Below, one piece after another: positions 15,054 to 23,426 of a stretch of 64,000 nucleotides of DNA (positions are counted from its first letter, which is position 1; every line of letters begins with the position of its first letter). This DNA comes from JAFGOG01 sp034429215 (GTDB lineage Bacteria > Chloroflexota > Anaerolineae > JAAYZQ01). The position numbers and the translations under genes are program-made. The stretch covers positions 1-64,000 of the forward strand of contig DAOUGI010000041.1 in the NCBI GenBank assembly GCA_034429215.1, read 5' to 3'. The notes below the pieces were generated by a model that saw nothing but the letters and a program-made list of their open reading frames with translations, did not search any database and was not told where the DNA came from.

Positions 15054-15726
15054 GGTCAAGGGCAGCCGGAACGGTGTCGTGCAGGGATGCCAGGCCCTCT
15101 CGCAGAGCGTAGACGGCCGCCTGGGTGCGGCTGTACAGGTGGAGCTTGGCCAGGATGTTGCTGACATGGGTGCGGGCCGTCGCCTCACTGATCCCCAACC
15201 GGCCGGCGATCTCGCAATTGCTCTGGCCTATTGCCACCAGGCGCAGGACCTCTATCTCGCGGTCGGACAGCATATCCGCCGCCGGCCCGCGCGGTGCAGG
15301 CTGCGACAGGCCCTGGAGCACCCTGCGGGCGATGGCCGGATGGAGGGCCGACTGGCCGCCATGTACCTGGCGGATTGCCTGCACGAGCTCCTGAGGTCCG
15401 GATTCTTTGAGGAGGTAGCCCACTGCCCCGGCTTTGATGGCCGGAAACAGCTTGTCGTCGCCGCAGAAGCTGGTCAGGACCAGGACTCGCACTTCAGGCC
15501 GGAAGGCCCGGATGCGGCGGATCGCTTCCACCCCATCGGTGCCGGGCATGACCAGGTCCATCAGGATGATGTCGGGCAGGAGGCGCTGCGCCTCGGCTAT
15601 CGCCTGCTGCCCGTCCTGGGCTTCGCCTACCACTTCAATGTCGGGCACTGTGTCCAATAGGGCGCAGATCCCTTTGCGGACGATCTCGTGATCGTCGGCC
15701 ACCAGCACTCGTATCGAACCGTTCAT
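15049..15726 (-). CDS. NarL/LuxR-family response regulator (paralogue 2)
   Basis: 225 residues from ATG 15726. Receiver with ADDH, IILMDLVMP (phospho-Asp) and LLKES (Lys); C-terminal LuxR HTH (LSDREIEVLRLVAIG, SEATARTHVSNILAKL). The ATG overlaps the kinase stop as ATGA and GGAGG lies 10 bases upstream, so it is co-translated with its cognate kinase; a GTG 9 bases earlier is excluded by spacing. Its likely DNA target is the 18-bp inverted repeat shared by the local promoters (inference). Confidence 0.94.
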   Translation of the reverse strand: MNGSIRVLVADDHEIVRKGICALLDTVPDIEVVGEAQDGQQAIAEAQRLLPDIILMDLVMPGTDGVEAIRRIRAFRPEVRVLVLTSFCGDDKLFPAIKAGAVGYLLKESGPQELVQAIRQVHGGQSALHPAIARRVLQGLSQPAPRGPAADMLSDREIEVLRLVAIGQSNCEIAGRLGISEATARTHVSNILAKLHLYSRTQAAVYALREGLASLHDTVPAALDP

Positions 15727-17864
15727 GATTGGCACACCTCCACCTTAATCGTCGTTCCAGCCCCCGGGCTGCTCTGTACGGTCAGCTTGCCGCCAAGCCG
15801 GGCAGCCCGCTCTTCCATCCCCCGCAAACCGAACCCTCGCCGCTCTTGCACGGCAGCCGGATCGAATCCAACGCCGTCATCGACAACCTCCAAAACCACA
15901 ACCCGATCGACCTGCTGGAGGCTGACCAGAACATGGTTGGCGTGGGCATGGCGGAGGACGTTATTCAAGGCCTCCTGAGCGACGCGGTACAGCCCTTCCT
16001 CAACGTCCGACGGCAGCCGGCCAACGCCATCACCCCGGAATTCCGTCTCTAATCCAAGGCGGCCCTCAACCCCTTCCAGGCGAGACTGAAGGGCCGTGGA
16101 CAGGCCGCTTACCTGAAGGATGAGCGGGCGCAGCTCAAAGATAAGCAGCCGCATTTCCCGCAGCGCCTCCTGGCTGGTGGCTTGTATCCGGCGCAAGTGC
16201 TCGGCGGTTACCTCGGTCTGGCCCAATGCCAGCTTGCGCCCGGCGGCCTCGGCATAGAGGGTCACGCCGTACAGGGCCTGTATCATCGAATCGTGCAGAT
16301 CACGAGCCAGACGGTTGCGTTCCTCCACGACAGCCAACTGCTGGGCCTGTTCATAAAGCAGGGCGTTCTCGACGGCCATGCCGATCTGATGGCCGATGGC
16401 CGTCAGCAAGGCAAGCTCTTCCGCCGTGACCAGGTGCGGCGTTCCGGCCGCCAGGTTGACGACGCCGACTGTTTCGCCCTTGGTTACGAGCGGAATGCTG
16501 ATCACAAACTGGATTCCCTCGCTCAGCAGGAACTCGATGAATTCGTCGTCGGGTGGGTAGGTCAGGCGGATGACAACCGGCCGGCCTTCCTTGGCCGCCC
16601 GGCCGGCCACGCCGGTCCCCAGGGGCAGCCGCGCCATGGAGCAGGCCGATCCCTCGGCAAAACCACGGTGGGCTATTAACACCAGGGTCTGGCCCTCTTT
16701 GTCCAGGCGGAAAGCCTGCCCTTTTTCCATGTCCATGACGGCCAAGATCTCGTCGAGCGCGTCACCCAGGATCTCGCCCAGGTTCAGCGAGTGGCTCACT
16801 TCAATAGCAATCTTGTTGAGCGTGGCCAGCTCCTTGGTCCGGTCGGCCACCTTTTGCTCCAGGTGAGCATGGGATTCCTGCAGCTTGGCTGCCATGAGGT
16901 TGAACTGTCCAGCCAGCTCTTCCAGCTCGTCGCCCGACGAAACGACGATCCTCTGGCTCAAGTCACCCCCGGCTATCCGGCGGGCCGCGCCGTCAAGCTC
17001 GGCGATCGGCCCTGTCATACTCCGCAGGCCGGTGGCAACGAGGACCGTGGGGGCAACCACACCCATCACCAGCAACAGGAGGAGGAACTGACCATAGCGG
17101 CGGCTCGATCCGCTCAGAGCCGCCCAGCTCTCTTCCATCACCAGGCCCCACGGCGTGCCCGGCACCGGGGCAAAGCTGGCAACTATGTCCTGTCCAGACA
17201 GGTCGCGGGTGCGCAGGGCACCGCCCTGCCCCTCGACCACCCGCTGCACAAGGAGCTGCGCGTGCCAGTCGTCGCCGATGAAATCGGGGGTCGAGTGGTA
17301 GATCACGCGGCCGTTGCCGTCTACCAGGTAGACGGCCTTGCCCTCCCGGCGGATCTTTTCCACACTTCTGGATAGGGCGGTGTCAGACGTCGAGCCCAAC
17401 ACGAAAAATCCAGCCACTCCTCCGGCCGGCTCATTGCCCGTACGGGTAGTAATAGGCATAACGACGACGATGATCTTTTCGCCCTGGGGCGTATTGACCA
17501 CTATGTCCGAATAGACCGGCTCGGAGGGGCGCAGGGTCAGGTAGGGCAGGACTTTTCTGAACCAGGTCTGGTTCAACGCTCCATACTCGGCGGGCTCGGC
17601 AGCGATCACCGTCCCGTCGGCATCAAAGACGACCACGCCGTCAAAGCCGACCAGGTATTGCTCGGCCCACGGATCGGTGTATGCCGACAACTCGGATGCC
17701 AGCAGGCCGGCCGACAGGCGGGTCAGCTCCCGGTCACGGTCAATGACGAGGTTCTCGGTTACCCGCTGGTAGGCATAGAAGGTGACAACGGCGACCATAA
17801 CCAGAATGATCACCGTGGGAACCAGGAACGAGGTGATGATCTTTTGCCGCAGACTGCGTTTCAA
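15723..17864 (-). CDS. Membrane sensor histidine kinase (dCache-HAMP-GAF-HisKA_3-HATPase)
   Basis: 713 residues. TM1 at ~12-32; an extracytoplasmic Cache-like sensor (~35-275) including VFDADGTVIAAEP and VYLVDGNGRVIYHS; TM2 ~275-297; HAMP ~298-350; coiled coil; GAF ~360-500; HisKA_3 dimerisation helix with phospho-His in RNRLARDLHDSMI; HATPase_c with N box EALNNVLRHAHA and G boxes DDGVGFDP and GFGLRGM. The NarL-type partner is encoded immediately downstream. The promoter carries the best copy of the shared inverted repeat, implying autoregulation. It may sense an envelope signal; the ligand is unknown. Confidence 0.93.
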   Translation of the reverse strand: MKRSLRQKIITSFLVPTVIILVMVAVVTFYAYQRVTENLVIDRDRELTRLSAGLLASELSAYTDPWAEQYLVGFDGVVVFDADGTVIAAEPAEYGALNQTWFRKVLPYLTLRPSEPVYSDIVVNTPQGEKIIVVVMPITTRTGNEPAGGVAGFFVLGSTSDTALSRSVEKIRREGKAVYLVDGNGRVIYHSTPDFIGDDWHAQLLVQRVVEGQGGALRTRDLSGQDIVASFAPVPGTPWGLVMEESWAALSGSSRRYGQFLLLLLVMGVVAPTVLVATGLRSMTGPIAELDGAARRIAGGDLSQRIVVSSGDELEELAGQFNLMAAKLQESHAHLEQKVADRTKELATLNKIAIEVSHSLNLGEILGDALDEILAVMDMEKGQAFRLDKEGQTLVLIAHRGFAEGSACSMARLPLGTGVAGRAAKEGRPVVIRLTYPPDDEFIEFLLSEGIQFVISIPLVTKGETVGVVNLAAGTPHLVTAEELALLTAIGHQIGMAVENALLYEQAQQLAVVEERNRLARDLHDSMIQALYGVTLYAEAAGRKLALGQTEVTAEHLRRIQATSQEALREMRLLIFELRPLILQVSGLSTALQSRLEGVEGRLGLETEFRGDGVGRLPSDVEEGLYRVAQEALNNVLRHAHANHVLVSLQQVDRVVVLEVVDDGVGFDPAAVQERRGFGLRGMEERAARLGGKLTVQSSPGAGTTIKVEVCQS

Positions 17865-17946
17865 CTACGTCTCCCCCCAGCAAGCCCTAGTACTCTACTG
17901 TATGAGTAACACGGTTTTGCACCGTTTGGTTCAGATCAGCAGGTAC

Positions 17947-17992
17947 AGTATAGCGGCTTGCTGGGGGGCTTGTCATCCCCCAAATGGGGGAT
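17947..17992 (-). promoter_or_regulatory. Shared-motif promoter B (histidine kinase operon)
   Basis: The operator ATCCCCCATTTGGGGGAT (17992-17975) is a near-perfect 18-bp palindrome overlapping -35 ATGACA (17976-17971); 18-bp spacer; -10 TATACT (17952-17947). Confidence 0.7.
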
Positions 17993-18003
17993 TTAGCTCA
18001 CTC

Positions 18004-19278
18004 CTATTTGCGCCAACCGGTGGCGAACCGCTTCCAACTGAAAGCGGCCGACGACAGCAGATTGCCGGCCTGGAAGAAACGGGCTGCCAGGAGGACGAAC
18101 AGGTAGGTAGTGACGACCAGGGCAGCCAGGCTGACGGCGAGCTGCCACCAGGGCACCGGCGCTACGGCCAGCCGGGTGACCATGGCGCTTGGGGCGCTGA
18201 AAGGGAAGAGGCTCAGGCCCACGACCAACGGGTTGCTCGGCTCTTCGGCAAAGAGGCTCCCGAACATGAGGGTAGGCATAAGCGGGATGATCAATACGAA
18301 GGTCATCGCCCCAGTCTCACGGGCGTTGGAGGAGACGGCGCCGCCGGCGGCCATGATGGCGGCAAAGAGCAGGTAGCCCAGGACCAGGAAAAGGGCGGCC
18401 CACAGGAAAAACCCGGGCGGAAAGTTAAAACTGGCTACCTTGAGCAGGTCGGCTCCCTTGTTGAGGATCAGCACGCCGCCGCCGACCCAAAAGATGAGCT
18501 GGACCACGAGGATGACGCTCATGGCCAGGATCTTGCCGACCAGGAGGTCGCGAGGGTTCAGGCTCAGCAACAGGACCTCGGCGGTGCGGTTCTCCTTCTC
18601 GGCGACGACGCTGCGCATCAGGTAGCTGCTGCCCATGATCAGCAGGAAGTAAAAGATGTAAGGCACGACGCTGGATACCATTCCGGCGAGCGCCTTGGTG
18701 TCTGAGCTGGCAGCGGGAGATGGACTGACGTCGTGGAGCTTGGCCAGGTTGCCCGGGGTAGGGTTGCTCAGCGCGGCGGTAAGCTGCGGGTCGCCGGTAA
18801 GGTTGTAGCCCAAGAGGTAGGCGAGCACCCAATCGTTGGAGCTATCAAAGGCCAGTCCCTCAGAATCGCCGCCCAGGAGCTGAAATTCCTTGGTGTAGAC
18901 GCTGACCTGCCCGGTGGTGACATAGTCGGCAGGAACATACACATATTGCCCCACCTCCCCTTTCTTCAGGGCAGCGCGGGCGCCGGCCTGGTCGGCAAAG
19001 GGTACGAACAGATCGGAAGGAAAACCGGCGGGCAGATTGGCGATCAGGCCGGCCTCATCCACCAGGCCGATGGGCGACATGGCCTCGGGGGCATTACGCT
19101 CGGCCTCCTCGCTCGCCTCAAGGTCGGTGCCACCCATGCCGCTGTCCTGGACGGCGTAGTAGGCCTGAAGGCCGATGAGCAGGGCCGGCATGAGAAGGGT
19201 CATCACCCAGAACGAACGCTCACGAAGTGTGGCGGCTACGTCGTGTTTGATTACTTGCCAGATGGTTCGTATCATCAT
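18004..19278 (-). CDS. ABC-2 type exporter permease (NatB-like), copy 1
   Basis: 424 residues: one N-terminal TM (~20-42), a large extracytoplasmic domain (~45-215), then five TM segments, the NatB/YhaP layout. It contains the EKENRTAEVLLLS motif typical of these permeases. Preceded by AGGAGA; 30 bp separate it from the second permease. With the ATPase at 20504-21427 it forms an efflux complex; two different permeases imply a heterodimeric membrane part. The exported substrate is unknown; similar systems handle antibiotics, peptides or Na+. Confidence 0.85.
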   Translation of the reverse strand: MMIRTIWQVIKHDVAATLRERSFWVMTLLMPALLIGLQAYYAVQDSGMGGTDLEASEEAERNAPEAMSPIGLVDEAGLIANLPAGFPSDLFVPFADQAGARAALKKGEVGQYVYVPADYVTTGQVSVYTKEFQLLGGDSEGLAFDSSNDWVLAYLLGYNLTGDPQLTAALSNPTPGNLAKLHDVSPSPAASSDTKALAGMVSSVVPYIFYFLLIMGSSYLMRSVVAEKENRTAEVLLLSLNPRDLLVGKILAMSVILVVQLIFWVGGGVLILNKGADLLKVASFNFPPGFFLWAALFLVLGYLLFAAIMAAGGAVSSNARETGAMTFVLIIPLMPTLMFGSLFAEEPSNPLVVGLSLFPFSAPSAMVTRLAVAPVPWWQLAVSLAALVVTTYLFVLLAARFFQAGNLLSSAAFSWKRFATGWRK

Positions 19279-19308
19279 TATCTCCTGTAGGGAAGATCCC
19301 CCCTCACC

Positions 19309-20511
19309 CTACCCTCTCCCCGTTGGGAACAGGGAAGACAGGGCGGATTTGAAGCTGAGCGGCTGGCCGTAGCGCAACATGCCGGCGCGAAAGACGCGGG
19401 CTGCTACCCAGAACATCAGGAGTGTAGTGGCAACCAACAGGGCCCAGCCGACGACCATCTGCCAGACCGGGATGGTGCCCAGCCCCCAGCGCAGCGCCAC
19501 CGTCAGGAAGGAGCTGGTAGGGAAGAGGGTGAGAAAGACGGCCAGCGGGCCGGCCGGGTCCTGCATAAGCACGGCCGACAGCAGGATCGGCAGCATGAAG
19601 ACCAGGTTGACTATGCCGGAGATCTGCTGGCCCTGCTGCAGATCGCCCACCGCGCTGCCGATGGCGACCATGACGGCGGCGACAAGGGCATAGGCCGGGA
19701 GGAAGAAAAGGGCGACTATGCCCAAGAAGGCCCACGGCACCTCGATGTACTGCAGCTCGACAACGTATGGCGCCGCGATCTTGATCGCTACGACGGCAGC
19801 GACGACATAGACCGCAAGCTGGGTAAGGGTGGCAGCCAGCAGGCCAACCGTCTTGCCGGCGATCATCTGCCCCGGCGTGACCGAGGTGAGCATGATCTCC
19901 ATCGTGCGGTTTTCCTTTTCGTTGGCCACCACGCCAAGAGTGTAGCCGGCGGCCAACATGGTGGCAATAAAGAAGAAAAAGGCGGCGACGAAAGGCAGGA
20001 CGATGTTGATGACGCTGCTTTCGCTGAACTTGCGGTTGCTGGTCAGGTCATGTACGGTGACGGACGGACCGTCGAGCAGCCGGGCCTGCACCTCGGGCGA
20101 GTAGCCAGTGACCAGGTTGGCCCGCACGAAATCGTCCAGGTCACCCCAGGCTTCTCGACCGGGCGTCTTGTCGGAATAGTAGAGGTCGGTGGTGAGCGTC
20201 TGCAAATAGTCGGGCGGGAAGACAAAGAAGGCCTGGATCTGCTTGCTCAGGAGCGCGGCCTGGGCGGCTGCTTCGTCGGGAAAGGCTCGTACCTCAACCG
20301 ACGCGCCAGGGTCCTGGCGCGCAATGTCCAGAAAGCCGGCCCGATCGACATAGCCCACCGGCAGGCTGCTCTGGGTCATCGTCTCTATGAGGATGACGAA
20401 CCCGATCAGGAGCGCCATGCCGATGGGAATGGCCACGGTGGTGAGGATGAAACCCCGCTTGGCCACTACCTCGAGGTATTCGCGCTTGGCGATGAGCCAA
20501 AAATTACGCAT
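19309..20511 (-). CDS. ABC-2 type exporter permease (NatB-like), copy 2
   Basis: 400 residues with the same layout as its neighbour: N-terminal TM, extracytoplasmic domain (SLPVGYVDRAGFLDIARQDP start), five C-terminal TMs and the EKENRTMEIMLTS motif. The ATG overlaps the ATPase stop by 8 bp. Its last codons (SLFPTGRG) run into a CCCTCACCC-type repeat between the two permease genes, so the natural C-terminus may have been altered by that repeat. Confidence 0.85.
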   Translation of the reverse strand: MRNFWLIAKREYLEVVAKRGFILTTVAIPIGMALLIGFVILIETMTQSSLPVGYVDRAGFLDIARQDPGASVEVRAFPDEAAAQAALLSKQIQAFFVFPPDYLQTLTTDLYYSDKTPGREAWGDLDDFVRANLVTGYSPEVQARLLDGPSVTVHDLTSNRKFSESSVINIVLPFVAAFFFFIATMLAAGYTLGVVANEKENRTMEIMLTSVTPGQMIAGKTVGLLAATLTQLAVYVVAAVVAIKIAAPYVVELQYIEVPWAFLGIVALFFLPAYALVAAVMVAIGSAVGDLQQGQQISGIVNLVFMLPILLSAVLMQDPAGPLAVFLTLFPTSSFLTVALRWGLGTIPVWQMVVGWALLVATTLLMFWVAARVFRAGMLRYGQPLSFKSALSSLFPTGRG

Positions 20512-21427
20512 CGCCCCCTCCCTCGGCAGGCGCGCCGCCCTGCACTACGCTGACAAAGATGTCGTCCAGCGACGGCTCGGCCAGCTCAAAGCGATCGATC
20601 TTGACGCCGGGGCGGTCGGCCAGGGCACGGAACACGGCCTGGGGGTCGGTGCCGGCCTCGAGCGCTAGGCGCCAGTCCCCATTCTCGTGCCGCGCCTCGA
20701 GCACACCCGGAATGCTGGCGAAATCGCCCTGCCCGGAGACGAGTACGGCATTGCCGGCAAAGCTGCGTTTGATCTCTTCCAGGCCGCCGTACAGGACTGT
20801 GCGACCGCGGTCGATGAGGACGATGCGGGCGCACAGGGCTTCGGCCTGGTACATCTGGTGGGTGGACATCAGGATGGCGCTGCCCGCCTGGCGTTGTTCT
20901 TCCAGGATCTGCTTGACCAGGCGGGTGCTGACCGGGTCGAGGCCGGAGAAGGGCTCGTCGATGACGATCAGATCGGGCTCGTGCAGGAGGGTGGCGATGA
21001 TCTGGGCCTTTTGCTGCATGCCCTTGCTCAGCTCCTGCACCTTCTTTTTACGGTGCTCGGCCAGCTCAAACCGCTCCAGCCAGCCGCCCAGACGGCTGCG
21101 CGCCACCCGTTCGTCCATCCCCTTGAGGGTGGCCAGATAGATCAGGGTGGTGTCCAGCTTGGCATCTTTGTACAGCCCGCGCTCTTCGGGCATGTAGCCG
21201 ATGCGCCGCTTCTTGTCCAGGTCGAGCCGGCCGCCGAAAACGGAGACCGTGCCGGCATCGGGCTTGAAGATGTCGAGCATCATGCGGATTGTGGTGGTCT
21301 TGCCGGCGCCGTTTGGGCCGAGCAGGCCAAAGATCTCACCAGGGCTGACGGCAAAGGAAACGTCGGCCACGGCCTGGGTGTCGCCAAAGCGCTTGGCGAG
21401 GTTGGAAACTGCTACGATTGGCTCCAT
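20504..21427 (-). CDS. ABC transporter ATPase (NatA/CcmA-like)
   Basis: 307 residues: Walker A GPNGAGKTT (~38-46), Q-loop region, signature LSKGMQQKAQ, Walker B DLIVIDEP, switch His in MSTHQM. The C-terminal ~70 residues are the regulatory extension common to NatA-type ATPases (LAEPSLDDIFVSVVQ). First gene of the exporter operon, under shared-motif promoter C. It drives the two permeases downstream. Confidence 0.92.
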   Translation of the reverse strand: MEPIVAVSNLAKRFGDTQAVADVSFAVSPGEIFGLLGPNGAGKTTTIRMMLDIFKPDAGTVSVFGGRLDLDKKRRIGYMPEERGLYKDAKLDTTLIYLATLKGMDERVARSRLGGWLERFELAEHRKKKVQELSKGMQQKAQIIATLLHEPDLIVIDEPFSGLDPVSTRLVKQILEEQRQAGSAILMSTHQMYQAEALCARIVLIDRGRTVLYGGLEEIKRSFAGNAVLVSGQGDFASIPGVLEARHENGDWRLALEAGTDPQAVFRALADRPGVKIDRFELAEPSLDDIFVSVVQGGAPAEGGGDA

Positions 21428-21653
21428 TTCTCACTCCCTCCGAAAATGATCAGACCACAAAGAACTTGTAATCAGACAACTTGCCCTCGTGGTGGCCTAA
21501 AGGGCATAACGACCCTGCCAATCAGCTCACACGGGGCGATTGAAATCGCCACTACGAACGGCCAAGTGCATTTTATCATGGATTATGAGCCGATTCAAGA
21601 CAGAAGCCTCCCGGCAAGCTGACATCGACCGCCTTGGAGCGGCTCGGTTGCAT

Positions 21654-21698
21654 AGTATAGCATGAAGTGCGGGAGTTGTCATCCCCAAAGTAGGGGAT
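21654..21698 (-). promoter_or_regulatory. Shared-motif promoter C (ABC exporter operon)
   Basis: Operator ATCCCCTACTTTGGGGAT (21698-21681), overlapping -35 ATGACA (21682-21677), 17-bp spacer, -10 TATACT (21659-21654). The leader to ATG 21427 is about 220 nt and contains a GGCGATTGAAATCGCC hairpin (around 21537-21552), an interspersed-repeat type. Confidence 0.65.
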
Positions 21699-21797
21699 TT
21701 CAGTGAGCGATCATGTTTAGCTCGTGGGATCTGTGCTTGCGGCGATGGGCGTGTCAGTGGTGGGGGATGGGTGTCAGGTTCTTGTCAGATTCCCGAC

Positions 21798-21852
21798 TTG
21801 ACAACTCTCCGAAGAGCGATATAATTGAACTATCGTCACTAGTACAATTATA
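21798..21852 (+). promoter_or_regulatory. Promoter and inverted-repeat operator of the gntR operon
   Basis: TTGACA (21798-21803), 16-bp spacer, TATAAT (21820-21825). TATAATTG (21820-21827) and CAATTATA (21845-21852) are perfect inverted repeats flanking the transcript start, with ACTAGT between; probable GntR autoregulatory site. Confidence 0.65.
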
Positions 21853-21855
21853 GGG

Positions 21856-22254
21856 ATGAGTATGGATGAGCTAACGATCAACCTGGAAAGCGGCGTACCG
21901 ATCTATATGCAGGTGGTGGACCGGATCAAACAGATGGTGGTCAGCGGGCAGCTGCAGCCGGGACAGCAGATACCGACAATACGCCAGTTGGCGACCGACC
22001 TGCGGGTGAACTATAACACGGTCGGGCGAGCGTATCTGATCCTCGACCAGGAGGGCGTCATCTCGACGCAACAAGGCCGGGGGACCTACATCGCATCGCA
22101 CCTGGACGAGGGGCAGGTGCAGAAGCTGCGGATGGGCAAGCTGCGCAGCATGTTCGGGCAGGTGATCCGCGAGGCGCACGTACTGGGATACAGCCGAAAG
22201 GAGATCGAGCGGATCGTGGAAGAGGAACTGGCGGAGAGTTTGGTTGGGGAGTAG
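21856..22254 (+). CDS. GntR-family regulator, YtrA subfamily
   Basis: 132 residues: N-terminal winged HTH (SGVPIYMQVVDRIKQMVVSG, TIRQLATDLRVNYNTVGRAY, GRGTYIA) and the short helical C-terminal dimerisation tail of the YtrA subfamily. YtrA-type repressors commonly control adjacent ABC exporters, matching the SPFH-ABC-permease genes downstream. A second ATG at 21862 has better spacing to GGGATGAG and may be the true start. Confidence 0.88.
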   Translation: MSMDELTINLESGVPIYMQVVDRIKQMVVSGQLQPGQQIPTIRQLATDLRVNYNTVGRAYLILDQEGVISTQQGRGTYIASHLDEGQVQKLRMGKLRSMFGQVIREAHVLGYSRKEIERIVEEELAESLVGE

Positions 22255-22267
22255 AGTGACACGAGAC

Positions 22268-22292
22268 GGGCGCACAGCCGTGCGCCCCTACA
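22268..22292. repeat. GGGCGCACAGCC interspersed repeat
   Basis: GGGCGCACAGCCGTGCGCCC followed by CTACA between gntR and the SPFH gene; same element as at 15001. Confidence 0.6.
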
Positions 22293-22354
22293 AGGCAAGA
22301 GGCGGTTGGGGGCGCGAACCGCAACAATATCTATATAGAGGAGGCATATAGGAG

Positions 22355-23350
22355 ATGTCATTCATGGCAATCAAAAGACAACAGAAGGAGCGGCAGGCCA
22401 AGGTTCTGTCACCCGATGAGGTCAAGAGCCAGGCCAAGATGGTCAACGGCGTGTCGCTGGCGGTGTTTTTCATCGCCGAGGCGCTCATCATCGCCATCGG
22501 GATCTTGATGAGCGAGGTGCTGCATGTCGGCGAAGTGTGGGTGGGGGCCTTCATCGCAGGCGGCACCCTGATCGCGACCTATATCCTGTTCGCGCTCAAG
22601 ATCGCCGACCAGTGGGAAAAGGCGGTCGTGCTGCGCTTTGGCAAGTTCAGCGGGCTCAAGGGGCCAGGCCGGTTTTGGATCATCCCGATCGTGGACATGA
22701 TTCCCAAGTGGATCGATCATCGGGTGATGGTTACGCCGTTCAACGCCGAAAAGACGCTGACCAAGGACACGGTGCCGGTTGACGTGGACGCGGTCCTATT
22801 CTGGATGGTGTGGGACGCGGAAAAGGCCGCGCTGGAGGTGGAGGACTATCGCTCGGCGATCGCCTGGGCGGCACAGACGGCACTGCGCGAGATCATCGGC
22901 CAGATGGAACTGGCCGACATCCTGGTGGGCCGAGCCAAGATGGACGCCGACCTACAGAAGATCATCGACACTCGGACGACGCCGTGGGGAGTTACCGTCC
23001 AGAGTGTGGAAATCAGAGATGTAATAATTCCTGAAGCGCTGGAAGACACCATGAGCCGCCGGGCCCAGGCCGAGCGGGAGCGCCAGGCCCGCGTGATCCT
23101 TGGTGAGAGCGAGGAGCAGATCGCCCAGAGCTTCCGCCGGGCCAGCGAGGCCTACGCCGACAACCCGACGGCGCTGCACCTGCGGGCCATGAACATGCTG
23201 TTCGAAGGGCTGAAGGAAAAGGGCGCGATGATCATCGTCCCGTCCAGCGCGGTGGACACGATGAACCTGGGCGGCATGATGGGCATGACATCACTGGCGC
23301 AGCAGGCAAACGTCCAACTACCCACTTCCGAGGAACAGAAGGCCAGTTAA
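22355..23350 (+). CDS. SPFH/Band-7 (slipin/stomatin-like) membrane protein
   Basis: 331 residues. Two hydrophobic segments (~32-52, ~60-80), then an SPFH domain (~85-250) with the stomatin hallmarks VVLRFGKFSGLKGPGRFWII, MVTPFNAEKTLTKD, VPVDVDAVLFW and the RAQAERERQARVILGESE helix. Slipins assemble membrane microdomain scaffolds. ATG 22355 has GGAGG upstream; ATG 22364 is an alternative. It lies between a YtrA-type repressor and a NatA/NatB pair, suggesting a role in membrane stress or exporter organisation. Confidence 0.88.
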   Translation: MSFMAIKRQQKERQAKVLSPDEVKSQAKMVNGVSLAVFFIAEALIIAIGILMSEVLHVGEVWVGAFIAGGTLIATYILFALKIADQWEKAVVLRFGKFSGLKGPGRFWIIPIVDMIPKWIDHRVMVTPFNAEKTLTKDTVPVDVDAVLFWMVWDAEKAALEVEDYRSAIAWAAQTALREIIGQMELADILVGRAKMDADLQKIIDTRTTPWGVTVQSVEIRDVIIPEALEDTMSRRAQAERERQARVILGESEEQIAQSFRRASEAYADNPTALHLRAMNMLFEGLKEKGAMIIVPSSAVDTMNLGGMMGMTSLAQQANVQLPTSEEQKAS

Positions 23351-23360
23351 CGTAAAACAA

Positions 23361-23408
23361 GCCGGCCGCAGACTCGGACCAAACAGGTCTGAGTCTGCCG
23401 GGCCGGCG
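23361..23408 (+). terminator. Hairpin between SPFH and ABC genes
   Basis: GCCGGCC/GGCCGGC at the base plus GCAGACTCGGACC paired with GGTCTGAGTCTGC (one G-U pair) around AAACA. No T-run follows, so it is probably a partial terminator or processing site tuning expression of the exporter. Confidence 0.5.
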
Positions 23409-23426
23409 GCTCACAAGGAGACTGCT

